Shown: positions 1-6,650 of the stretch, in pieces
How positions within the stretch are numbered: position 1 is the stretch's first letter
How the letters are laid out: each line of letters begins with the position of its first letter
NCBI GenBank assembly: GCA_030668345.1
Contig: DAOUUD010000002.1
Location: forward strand, 1-25,587
DNA: 25,587 bases
Reading direction: 5' to 3'
From: Candidatus Cloacimonadota bacterium
GTDB lineage: Bacteria > Cloacimonadota > Cloacimonadia > Cloacimonadales > TCS61
Notes under the pieces: generated by a model
Databases searched by the model: none
Told to the model about the DNA's origin: nothing
The model's input: only the letters and a program-made list of their open reading frames with translations
Made by a program: the position numbers and the translations under genes

Positions 1-165
1 AGTAATCAGTTAGAATTGTATTCCATTAAAAGAAATGTGAAATGATAATCGCTATTGAAACTGATCTTCTGTATATTTTCGAGATCTTTGGGGAAGTATT
101 ATTAATAATGGTTTGCACTTGTTTTTTTTCAGATAACGATGTAAAAATTAGAGAGGTTTAAAAGA
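1..165. other. Upstream region, possible tail of a preceding gene
   Basis: Reading from base 1 on the + strand, frame 1 stays open for 14 codons and ends at TGA 43-45. This could be the end of a gene that begins outside the window, but it is too short to judge. The rest (46-165) is AT-rich leader. A ribosome site GAGAGG at 151-156 serves the next gene. TTGCAC at 113-118 resembles a -35 box, but I see no -10 box at the right spacing, so I do not call a promoter. Confidence 0.3.
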
Positions 166-666
166 ATGGTTTTATTAAATAGTCTTAAAAGAAAACTGCA
201 TATGTTTATTATTGCTATGCTTTTATTGAGTGTTTCCCAACTGCGTGCCCAGGATAATACTAAAATCGAGATAATAAAACGACCACTCGGTACGATCTTT
301 CAGCAAGATGGAAAGGTTTTAGCACCCAAACAAATTATGAAGATCACACAATCAAACCCGGAAGCTTACGAAGAGATGAGAAAAGCAAAAAGCAATTATA
401 ATATCAGTCAGCTATTTGCAACTGTGGGTGGATTTTTAATTGGTTGGCCTTTGGGAACAGCTATTGGCGGTGGAGAGCCTGATTGGGCTTTAGCTGGAGT
501 AGGAGCAAGCTTTGTACTAATATCAATTCCTTTTGGTTCAACATATACAAAACATGCCAGTAAAGCGGTGAATCTTTATAATCAGAAAGAAACGGTTCCT
601 CCGGATAATCCAAATTTGAAGCTGCATCTTGCTCCCAACGGGATCAATTTAAGCCTGGTATTTTAA
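166..666 (+). CDS. Small exported protein of unknown function
   Basis: Function not recognised. The 166-residue product starts with a signal-peptide-like segment: basic residues at 8-11, a hydrophobic core at about 13-24 and an Ala-Gln end near 28-29. The mature part begins with a short beta-like stretch and a charged, helical segment (about 55-78). A glycine-rich hydrophobic stretch follows at about 83-125, containing GGFLIGWPLG and GGGEPDW, long enough for one or two membrane passes. The chain ends in an aromatic residue after alternating hydrophobics. Small secreted proteins with this kind of glycine-rich core are familiar from Bacteroidetes and relatives, which suggests an envelope location; that is inference. 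The ATG at 166 has a GAGAGG ribosome site nine bases upstream. A later Met at residue 13 would shorten the signal peptide n-region. Confidence 0.75.
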   Translation: MVLLNSLKRKLHMFIIAMLLLSVSQLRAQDNTKIEIIKRPLGTIFQQDGKVLAPKQIMKITQSNPEAYEEMRKAKSNYNISQLFATVGGFLIGWPLGTAIGGGEPDWALAGVGASFVLISIPFGSTYTKHASKAVNLYNQKETVPPDNPNLKLHLAPNGINLSLVF

Positions 667-712
667 AATATTCATAACAATTCTTATAAATGAGATTTGT
701 CCGGCTTTTGAC

Positions 713-749
713 GGATTGCCACAGTTGCTGCGCTCCTTAGCAAAGACAG
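713..749 (-). repeat. Degenerate dispersed repeat (TGTCATTGCGA-like)
   Basis: Read on the minus strand this begins TGTCTTTGCTAAGGAGCGCA and ends GTGGCAATCC. That is a decayed match to the widespread dispersed element of form TGTCATTGCGA..GGAGCG..AGCGAC..GCAATC seen between genes in many bacteria. The match to that family is from memory and has several mismatches, so this copy is probably old. It lies in a spacer and touches no gene. Confidence 0.45.
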
Positions 750-778
750 AAAATTATTCTTCCTGCTTTTCTTATGTT

Positions 779-802
779 CCCTCTATTCGAGTGAAGAGAG
801 GG
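779..802. repeat. Ten-pair hairpin in the repeat-rich spacer
   Basis: CCCTCTATTC (779-788) pairs with GAAGAGAGGG (793-802) around a GAGT loop. Nine of ten pairs match; the single mismatch is A785/G796. No T-run follows on the + strand, so it is not a standard terminator. It sits just upstream of the first AACCCTCT module and may be part of the same composite repeat. Confidence 0.5.
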
Positions 803-820
803 ATAGTAGGGTGAGTTTAT

Positions 821-856
821 TAACCCTCTTTAATTCTCCCTTAAAAAGGGAGATCA
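821..856 (+). repeat. AACCCTCT/TCTCCCTT modular repeat, copy A (simplest form)
   Basis: The copy reads TAACCCTCTTTAAT, then a hairpin TCTCCCTT (835-842) / AAGGGAGA (846-853) with an AAA loop, then TCA. Copies B (862-926) and C (2153-2230) share the AACCCTCT box, the TCTCCCTT arm and the right-hand arm (AAGGGAGATCA in A and C, AAGTGAGATTA in B), but carry extra sequence in two different places. Copy A has neither insert and is the best model of the core element. Confidence 0.6.
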
Positions 857-861
857 GAACA

Positions 862-926
862 AAGTAACAAGATAATAACCCTCTTGATCGACTTATGTCG
901 ATCTTTCTCCCTTGAAAAGTGAGATT
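862..926 (+). repeat. AACCCTCT/TCTCCCTT modular repeat, copy B (inner hairpin insert)
   Basis: Begins AAGTAACAAGATAATAACCC, a leader shared with copy C. Between the AACCCTCT box and the TCTCCCTT arm lies a perfect seven-pair hairpin, GATCGAC (886-892) / GTCGATC (897-903), with loop TTAT. The outer arms are TCTCCCTT (906-913) and AAGTGAGA (917-924), with one mismatch. The insert is in a different place from that of copy C, so the element looks modular. Confidence 0.55.
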
Positions 927-986
927 AAATAATTTCTAATTGACTTTTCAACTCTTCTGTAATTTTCATATCTCATGGAGAACGAG

Positions 987-1556
987 ATGAAAAAAATATG
1001 CGTATTCTGCGGATCGAGTCCGGGAGCAAATCCGGCTTTTGCCAAAGCGGCAGCTCAACTGGGCAGGGAAATAGCCGAGCGAAAAATGGAACTAATCTAC
1101 GGTGGTTCTACGCTGGGATTAATGGGTGAATTAGCCAGAACCGCTTTAAAGGGCGGCGCCAGGGTAACGGCTGTTATGCCAAAAGTATTTGAAGATAAAG
1201 TGCAACATCCGAAATTTGTAAAACTGCACATTGTGGATACAATGCATCAGCGTAAATCCATGATGTTTGACCTGGCAGACGCTTTCATAGCCCTGCCTGG
1301 TGGTATGGGAACTTTCGAAGAGATACTGGAGATGGTCACCTGGGCACAGATCGGTTTTCATGCCAAACCCTGCGGCATACTTAATATCTGTGGTTATTAC
1401 GATAAACTTTTTGCCTTCCTGGATAATGCAGTAAAAGAGAGATTCATCCGCCCGGAACATCGCGATATGCTGATGTGTGATGTAAATCCTGCAGGTTTGT
1501 TTGAACAATTCAGCAAATATAAGGCTCCCAAAATAGATAAATGGTTAGACGGATAA
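987..1556 (+). CDS. LOG-family nucleoside 5'-monophosphate phosphoribohydrolase (TIGR00730)
   Basis: Cytosolic Rossmann-type enzyme of the LOG/YvdD family, which splits nucleoside 5'-monophosphates (cytokinin ribotides in plants and some bacteria, AMP-like compounds in others) into base and ribose 5-phosphate. The signature PGGMGTFEE is at residues 104-112 and an RK pair at 89-90 precedes it. The N-terminus CVFCGSSPG matches the family and the length (189 residues) is typical. An in-frame ATG at 975 exists, but the GGAG at 977-980 lies six bases before the ATG at 987, so 987 is the better start. The 3' end overlaps the next gene by 16 bases, which suggests translational coupling. The true substrate here is unknown. 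Confidence 0.9.
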   Translation: MKKICVFCGSSPGANPAFAKAAAQLGREIAERKMELIYGGSTLGLMGELARTALKGGARVTAVMPKVFEDKVQHPKFVKLHIVDTMHQRKSMMFDLADAFIALPGGMGTFEEILEMVTWAQIGFHAKPCGILNICGYYDKLFAFLDNAVKERFIRPEHRDMLMCDVNPAGLFEQFSKYKAPKIDKWLDG

Positions 1557-2110
1557 CAGAGCAAATAAACGGGATTGGCAGTATAACGTTCATACGCAGT
1601 GTGCGAGCAAAACATCTTCGTATTTCAATTAAGCCATTTAAAGGAATACAAGTATCCGTACCCTCGGCTGTTCCCCTGCAAAGGGCGGTTCAATTCGTTG
1701 AATCCAAACGGAATTGGATTTTGAAACATTTGCTTTCTGTAAAAAAGTATGAAGAGCAAGCTAATAAAGCTGCGAAGAATAATGATAGCATAGATCCGGT
1801 ACTAGCGAAACAATTATTAACTTCCCATCTGCAGGAACTGGCAAAACGATTTGGATTTAGTTATAATAAAGTTTCGATCCGCAACCAGAAGACCCGCTGG
1901 GGCAGTTGTTCGCATAATAATAATATCAGCTTGAACCGTAAGATATTGAGATTACCCGATAAGTTACAGGAATATATTCTTCTGCATGAACTTGTTCATA
2001 CCCGCATCAAGGATCACAGTATTAAATTCTGGCAGGAGTTGGAAAAAATTCTACCACAAGCTAGAAAGCTGAATAAAGAATTGAAAAAGCATCATATTTA
2101 TATTTTGTAG
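1541..2110 (+). CDS. YgjP/SprT-like zinc metallopeptidase (DUF45/M48-like)
   Basis: The 189-residue product has the YgjP (DUF45) layout: an N-terminal beta-rich part ending in a helix, the conserved KTRWGSCS segment at 117-124, then the zinc-binding HELVH at 149-153 and a third likely metal ligand, His159, in DHSIKFW. Family members are predicted cytosolic metal-dependent peptidases, and YgjP-like proteins are often found near nucleotide or restriction genes; the substrate is not known. The ATG at 1541 lies inside the end of the LOG gene with no strong ribosome site of its own, so re-initiation after the LOG stop is likely. A near-perfect hairpin and a modular repeat follow the stop codon. 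Confidence 0.88.
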   Translation: MVRRITEQINGIGSITFIRSVRAKHLRISIKPFKGIQVSVPSAVPLQRAVQFVESKRNWILKHLLSVKKYEEQANKAAKNNDSIDPVLAKQLLTSHLQELAKRFGFSYNKVSIRNQKTRWGSCSHNNNISLNRKILRLPDKLQEYILLHELVHTRIKDHSIKFWQELEKILPQARKLNKELKKHHIYIL

Positions 2111-2127
2111 ATTGCAAGGTTTTCTTG

Positions 2128-2159
2128 GTTACTTGTTTTAACGATCCAAAAGAAGTAAC
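2128..2159. repeat. Twelve-pair hairpin at convergent gene ends
   Basis: GTTACTTGTTTT (2128-2139) pairs with AAAAGAAGTAAC (2148-2159) around an eight-base loop, with one mismatch. It follows the metallopeptidase stop by 17 bases. No U-tract follows on the + strand. It may still act as a transcript end between the converging genes, or may be the left part of the adjoining repeat, with which its right arm overlaps. Confidence 0.4.
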
Positions 2160-2230
2160 AGGTAATAACCCTCTATAGTTCTCCCTTTCCTACTTCGCGA
2201 AGCTACGATGGACAGGCAAAAGGGAGATCA
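2153..2230 (+). repeat. AACCCTCT/TCTCCCTT modular repeat, copy C (loop insert)
   Basis: Shares the AAGTAACA leader and AATAACCCTCT box with copy B. The hairpin arms TCTCCCTTT (2180-2188) and AAAGGGAGA (2219-2227) match perfectly. Instead of a short loop they enclose a 30-base insert that contains the self-complementary CTTCGCGAAG (2193-2202). The terminal ATCA of the element holds, on the minus strand, the TGA stop codon of the TPR gene (2228-2230). Confidence 0.55.
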
Positions 2231-2899
2231 AATGGAAGGGGCTTCAGTTATATATTCTATCTTTTCTTTGGCGCTTTTATGTTCAGGGTTTAATTCCAAT
2301 ACTTTTTTAAACAATTTCAATGCTTTAAAATTCTCGTGTTTTCCCAAATATGCCAGACCCAAATGATAGTGCGCAGATACATGTTCGGGATTGTCTTTTA
2401 TCAACTTCAAAAATCCTTCGATCGCCTTATCATATTGCCCCCGGGATTTATAAGAAATTGCCCGGTGATAATTAACAATGAACGGTTCTTTTGTTTTTTT
2501 TAATAACTTTGAATATACTTCAATACCTTTTTCCTCTTCACCAATATGATAATAACACAATCCCAGCCAATTGTAAGCCATATAAAGTTCGCTTTCCGTA
2601 CTAACTATCTTTTCGAAAATTTCAATAGCTTGTCTGAAATGGGCAGCTCGATAATGAGCAATGCCTAATTTATAAAGAGCAAAACAGAAATTTGGTTTCA
2701 AGGCTAAAACTCTTTCATACGCTTTGATAGACTTTTTCAGGTTTCCCAATAAAAAATGCAAATTTGCTGAATTCATCAGGGCAGGAATATTGTCAGCGTC
2801 TTCTTTTAGGATCTTATTATAGATCTTCACGGCTTCACTGGGTTTTCCTTCCATTTTGTATTCTTCTGCTTGTGCAAATAATTTATCATACTTCTGCAT
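2228..2899 (-). CDS. Tetratricopeptide-repeat protein (TPR-1)
   Basis: A 223-residue all-helical protein made of about six TPR units, with no signal peptide, membrane segment or enzyme domain, so a cytosolic protein-binding scaffold is the likely role. It is a clear paralogue of the TPR protein at 16899-17714: both share the AEEYKM N-terminus, EYNKIL/IYNKIL, and the same order of YERVLALKP-type helices. It is the last gene of the citrate synthase-aconitase-icd unit, 14 bases after icd, with AAGGAG upstream of its ATG. Its C-terminus is about 50 residues shorter than the paralogue's, and its stop codon lies inside a dispersed repeat, which suggests truncation by the repeat. Partners are unknown. 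Confidence 0.88.
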   Translation of the reverse strand: MQKYDKLFAQAEEYKMEGKPSEAVKIYNKILKEDADNIPALMNSANLHFLLGNLKKSIKAYERVLALKPNFCFALYKLGIAHYRAAHFRQAIEIFEKIVSTESELYMAYNWLGLCYYHIGEEEKGIEVYSKLLKKTKEPFIVNYHRAISYKSRGQYDKAIEGFLKLIKDNPEHVSAHYHLGLAYLGKHENFKALKLFKKVLELNPEHKSAKEKIEYITEAPSI

Positions 2900-2913
2900 T
2901 TTTTCTCCTTATT

Positions 2914-4203
2914 TTACATATTCTCAATTATTTTATCTCCAAATTCCGAGGTTTTAAGTTTGGTTGCTCCACTCATCTGACGCTCCAGATCGTAAGTAAC
3001 GGTTTTATTGGAAATAGTTTTTTCAAGTGCAGTTTCGATCATCTCTGCCGATTCATTCCAACCCATATATTTCAGCATCATCACACCGGAAAGGATCAAT
3101 GAGCTGGGATTGACTTTATCTAATCCCGTATATTTGGGAGCTGTACCGTGAGTAGCTTCGAAGAGAGCGATCTCATCTCCAATATTCGCTCCGGGAGCCA
3201 GCCCGAGTCCGCCCACCTGAGCAGCACAGGCATCGGAAAGATAATCTCCGTTCAAATTGGGAGTTGCTATCACACTATATTCATCGGGACGGAGCAGAAC
3301 CTGTTGAAACATCTGATCTGCAATTCTATCTTTAATAAGTATCTTCCCGGTTGGCATGTTGCCGTCAAACTCATCCCACAATTCCTGTTCGGTAATTATT
3401 TTCTCCCTGTATTCTTCTTTTGCCAGCTCGTATCCCCAGTCCCGAAATGCACCTTCGGTGAATTTCATGATGTTACCTTTATGGACCAGCGTAACACTTG
3501 GCAAGTTTTGTTGGATCGCATGTTCTATGGCTTTTCTTACCAGTCTTTTGGAACCTGTAATGGAAATGGGCTTTATGCCAATTCCGCTGTCTTCACGAAC
3601 TTTTTTCTCCATCACATTGATCAGGAAACTTATAATTTTCTTTGCATCAGGTGTACCTTCCTGGAATTCTATACCTGCATATACATCTTCCGTATTTTCC
3701 CTGAAAACGATCACATTCAATTTCTCTGGTTGCTTAACTGGAGATGGAACTCCACTATACCATCTCACCGGACGTATACAGGCATAAAGGTCCAGGATCT
3801 GTCTTAATCCCACGTTTAATGAGCGAAATCTTACTGTAACAAATTCAGAACCGCATTTTACACATTTTTCCGGTCTTTTCCCATCCACTCCATTTTGCTC
3901 TTTTGCACAGACCAGACATACATAATCAAATCCACCGACAGGTGTGGTGAGAGGACCTTTGATGGCAATCTTGTGCTTTCGAATTGCGTTCAGTGTCTCT
4001 TCTGGTAAAATATCATCATTCCCATATTTTTTCAGTGCCGAAAGACCTGCATGGATCTCAAGCCATTGTATTTTTTTCTTCCCATTAAAAGATTTTTCTA
4101 CAGCCGCATCTATCACTTTTTTTGTAACTTTCCAGATGTCGGGACCAATTCCGTCTCCTTCTATGAAGGGAATTATTGGATTGTTTGAATCTATTGTTTT
4201 CAT
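2914..4203 (-). CDS. icd: NADP-dependent isocitrate dehydrogenase with a four-cysteine insertion
   Basis: Oxidatively decarboxylates isocitrate to 2-oxoglutarate in the cytosol. The 429-residue chain follows E. coli Icd closely. The substrate set is present (Ser128, Asn130, Arg134, Arg144, Arg168, Tyr175, equivalent to E. coli S113, N115, R119, R129, R153, Y160). So are the NADP-selecting residues Lys357, Tyr358, Tyr404 and Arg408. The oddity is a 33-residue insertion between the VGG motif (89-91) and the RSLN motif (127-130), holding two CxxC pairs (Cys96/99 and Cys114/117) like a zinc ribbon. It sits on the loop that carries the regulatory serine in E. coli. The gene is 8 bases after the PNPOx-fold gene and 14 before TPR-1. 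Confidence 0.95.
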   Translation of the reverse strand: MKTIDSNNPIIPFIEGDGIGPDIWKVTKKVIDAAVEKSFNGKKKIQWLEIHAGLSALKKYGNDDILPEETLNAIRKHKIAIKGPLTTPVGGFDYVCLVCAKEQNGVDGKRPEKCVKCGSEFVTVRFRSLNVGLRQILDLYACIRPVRWYSGVPSPVKQPEKLNVIVFRENTEDVYAGIEFQEGTPDAKKIISFLINVMEKKVREDSGIGIKPISITGSKRLVRKAIEHAIQQNLPSVTLVHKGNIMKFTEGAFRDWGYELAKEEYREKIITEQELWDEFDGNMPTGKILIKDRIADQMFQQVLLRPDEYSVIATPNLNGDYLSDACAAQVGGLGLAPGANIGDEIALFEATHGTAPKYTGLDKVNPSSLILSGVMMLKYMGWNESAEMIETALEKTISNKTVTYDLERQMSGATKLKTSEFGDKIIENM

Positions 4204-4211
4204 TTTTTACC

Positions 4212-4637
4212 CTATGTAGTTTTAAATTTTTCTACTTTAAATTCACCAATTTTCAAATATTGGCCTCTTCTTACTTTTATCTCTAAAAGTGTAAAGTTAG
4301 GATCATCAGGTTTTTTGAAGAATTCCTTAATAAACGGGATTATTTCCATAATTTTCTTTTTTAAGGGAATATCTTTTATGACAATTACACTACCCACCCC
4401 ACGAATGTAACCACTATTCTTTTCATTAGTTATTGGATAACAGAATTCTATATTCTTGTTATTTCTAATCTGTTTCATTTTTGCGTCTTTTGTTCCTGTG
4501 GCGACATAGAATTTTCCATCTAAATGAATTAAAGTAACGGGTCTTACTCTTGGTCTTTTTCTACCACTGGTGGCTAAATACACCATTTGTGTTTGTTTGA
4601 AATGACTCCAGACTTCTTTTTTTAACTTTTCTAACAT
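4212..4637 (-). CDS. Pyridoxamine 5'-phosphate oxidase-fold (split-barrel flavin-binding) protein
   Basis: A 141-residue protein with the pattern of small PNPOx-like split barrels: an N-terminal helix, the strand MVYLATSG, the RPRVRPVTLI segment, FYVATGTKDAKMKQI and a central IEFCYP strand. Such proteins usually bind FMN, F420 or heme as dimers; the ligand and reaction cannot be read from the sequence. A strong AAGGAGG-type ribosome site precedes the ATG. It lies between aconitase (15-base gap) and icd (8-base gap), so it is co-transcribed with the 2-oxoglutarate-forming enzymes. A redox or flavin-linked accessory role is possible but is inference from position only. Confidence 0.8.
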   Translation of the reverse strand: MLEKLKKEVWSHFKQTQMVYLATSGRKRPRVRPVTLIHLDGKFYVATGTKDAKMKQIRNNKNIEFCYPITNEKNSGYIRGVGSVIVIKDIPLKKKIMEIIPFIKEFFKKPDDPNFTLLEIKVRRGQYLKIGEFKVEKFKTT

Positions 4638-4652
4638 TTTATCCTCCTTTTT

Positions 4653-6581
4653 TTATTCGGGATTTGAAATATAATTCAATACACCACCTACAAGAATAAT
4701 TTCTCTTTCTCTCTTGTTGAGTTCTAACTTAACTTTAAAATCGTAATTCTTCGTAACATTCTTGATAACGAAAGTTTTTTTGTATTTTACAGCTTGAGTT
4801 ATATCTTTCATAGATAATTCATCTGACTGCTCAATTTTATCAAAATCGTTTTCATCAACAAACATCATGGGAATAATGCCAAAATTAACCAGATTTGCCC
4901 AGTGAATTCTCTCAATAGATTTTGCGATAATTCCTTTCACACCCAGATATGCAGGACAAATTGCAGCATGCTCGCGTGAAGAGCCCTGCCCATAACTTAA
5001 ACCTGCCACAATAAAATTTGACCGGTTTTTCTGTTTATTTTTCAAACAGCGGTCCGGGAAAGTGGGATCGACAGGTTCAAACACAAATTCTGAATACTTG
5101 GGTATATTGGAACGATACTTCAGTCTGATCCCGGCAGGCATAATATGATCTGTTGTGATCTTATCTTCTACTTTCAAGGCGATCTCACCAACAAGATCTT
5201 TCGTTAAAGGTTCACTTTGGGGAGGATCTCCGATATTGGGTCCGCGATAGATTTTTACAGTTTCATTTTTATCAAAAAAAACCATGCTGTCATCAATCGG
5301 GAAATCATCGGGGATTTCGATCTCTGGAGGAGTGCCAAGCTCACGGGGATCAGTGATAACGCCCGTAATTGCACATGCAGCGGCGGTTTCCGGGCTGGCC
5401 AGATAAACATTTGCCGAAACAGTTCCCGAACGACCCTTGAAGTTACGATTGTTCGTACGGATAGAGATGGCATCGGTGCAAGGTGCCTGTCCATTTCCGA
5501 TGCAGAAACCGCAGGCAGATTCCATGATGCGGGCACCAAAATTAATCAGAGCCAGAAGTGCACCATTATCTGCCAACATTTTGAAAACCTGTTTCGAGCC
5601 GGGAGCAACAGCTAAACTTACATGTGCCGGTAATTTTTTCCCTTTCACCATGCTGGCAACTGTCATCAGGTCTTTGTAAGAAGCATTTGTGCAACTTCCA
5701 ATGCAAACCTGATCAACTTTGGTTCCGACTAATTCTTTTACCAGACATACATTACCCGGGCTGTGTGGAGTAGCAAACCTTGGTTCAAGTGTTCCAAGAT
5801 CGATATTAATTCTTCTATCATATTCAGCATTTGCATCTGCTCTTAGTTCCACCCAACCGCTTTCCCGATCTTGAGCTTTTAAAAATGATCTCGTGATCTC
5901 ATCACTCGGAAAGATCGAAGTTGTAACTCCTAATTCGGCTCCCATATTTGTAATGGTAGCTCTTTCCGGAACAGTTAATGTTTTAACTCCATCTCCACCA
6001 AATTCTACTACCCAACCGACATTCCCTTTTGTAGAAAGCAGTTTTAATATATACAGGATAACATCTTTTGCCGTAACCCAGGGATTTAATTTTCCAGACA
6101 GATCAACCTTTAAAACTTTCGGAAAAGTGATATAAAAAGGTAATCCTGCCTGAGCACAGGCAACGTCCAATCCGCCGGCTCCGATCGATAACATTCCGAT
6201 ACCACCACCGGTTGGAGTATGACTATCGGAACCAAGTAAGGTTTTGCCGGGCAGACCAAATCTTTCCAAATGCACCTGGTGGCAGATACCGTTTCCTGCT
6301 TTTGAATAACGAATACCGAATTTTTCTGCAATGGTTTGAAGGTATTTGTGGTCATCGGCATTTTCAAAACCCATCTGGCTTGTGTTGTGATCTACATAAC
6401 TAACAGATAGTTCTGTTTTGATCTCAGGTATGTTCATCGCTTCAAATTCAAGGTAAGCCATTGTACCGGTAGCATCCTGAGTAAGTGTTTGATCTATCTT
6501 TATGCCAACAGCTTCCCCTGGTTTCATCTCACCTTCAACCAGATGAGATTTAATTATCTTTTGGACTATGCTAAGACCCAA
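4653..6581 (-). CDS. acn: Aconitate hydratase (compact, about 640-residue type)
   Basis: Interconverts citrate and isocitrate with a 4Fe-4S cluster. Cluster ligands are Cys297 (GSCTN), Cys357 and Cys360 (CGFC). The substrate segments LGSDSHTPTGGG (116-127) and the swivel-domain YGQGSSREHA (530-539) are intact. At 642 residues it is the short form related to 3-isopropylmalate dehydratase, as found in many anaerobes, rather than the roughly 890-residue AcnA. The start is a TTG at 6581 with GAAGG about eight bases upstream; an in-frame TAA lies two codons before it, so no longer start is possible. It follows citrate synthase across a 69-base gap that carries a palindrome. Confidence 0.95.
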   Translation of the reverse strand: MGLSIVQKIIKSHLVEGEMKPGEAVGIKIDQTLTQDATGTMAYLEFEAMNIPEIKTELSVSYVDHNTSQMGFENADDHKYLQTIAEKFGIRYSKAGNGICHQVHLERFGLPGKTLLGSDSHTPTGGGIGMLSIGAGGLDVACAQAGLPFYITFPKVLKVDLSGKLNPWVTAKDVILYILKLLSTKGNVGWVVEFGGDGVKTLTVPERATITNMGAELGVTTSIFPSDEITRSFLKAQDRESGWVELRADANAEYDRRINIDLGTLEPRFATPHSPGNVCLVKELVGTKVDQVCIGSCTNASYKDLMTVASMVKGKKLPAHVSLAVAPGSKQVFKMLADNGALLALINFGARIMESACGFCIGNGQAPCTDAISIRTNNRNFKGRSGTVSANVYLASPETAAACAITGVITDPRELGTPPEIEIPDDFPIDDSMVFFDKNETVKIYRGPNIGDPPQSEPLTKDLVGEIALKVEDKITTDHIMPAGIRLKYRSNIPKYSEFVFEPVDPTFPDRCLKNKQKNRSNFIVAGLSYGQGSSREHAAICPAYLGVKGIIAKSIERIHWANLVNFGIIPMMFVDENDFDKIEQSDELSMKDITQAVKYKKTFVIKNVTKNYDFKVKLELNKREREIILVGGVLNYISNPE

Positions 6582-6609
6582 TATTTATACCTTCACTTCA
6601 ATTTTTCTT

Positions 6610-6633
6610 ATTCCCACGCAGAAGCGTGGGAAT
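6610..6633. repeat. TTCCCA...TGGGAA palindrome (copy 1)
   Basis: ATTCCCACGC (6610-6619) pairs perfectly with GCGTGGGAAT (6624-6633) around AGAA: ten pairs, four-base loop. It lies between citrate synthase and aconitase, upstream of the aconitase start. On the minus strand it is followed by an A-rich stretch, not a T-run, so it is not an intrinsic terminator. It shares its outer TTCCCA/TGGGAA with the palindromes at 22844-22865 and 22892-22915, while the inner stem differs with compensating changes, as expected of a REP-like family. Confidence 0.6.
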
Positions 6634-6650
6634 GAATTGAAAAAGCTCGG

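Larger units (their letters stand above)
667..986. other. 320-base spacer filled with dispersed repeats
   Basis: No coding region is supported here. Nearly the whole stretch from 713 to 926 is made of short repeat or palindrome modules, listed separately: a degenerate ATTGC-type dispersed repeat, a hairpin at 779-802, and two copies of an AACCCTCT/TCTCCCTT module. Only 667-712 and 927-974 look like ordinary AT-rich spacer. The ribosome site GGAG of the next gene is at 977-980. Confidence 0.6.

Noticed and set aside
3148..3807. Long + strand open frames opposite icd
   Set aside because: They lie antisense within a well-conserved gene, have no ribosome site and resemble no protein family. The same holds for the other antisense frames opposite gltA, maeA, frdA and acn.
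6610..6633. Strong hairpin between gltA and acn as an intrinsic terminator
   Set aside because: The minus strand after the hairpin is A-rich rather than T-rich, and the same palindrome type occurs elsewhere as a REP-like repeat.
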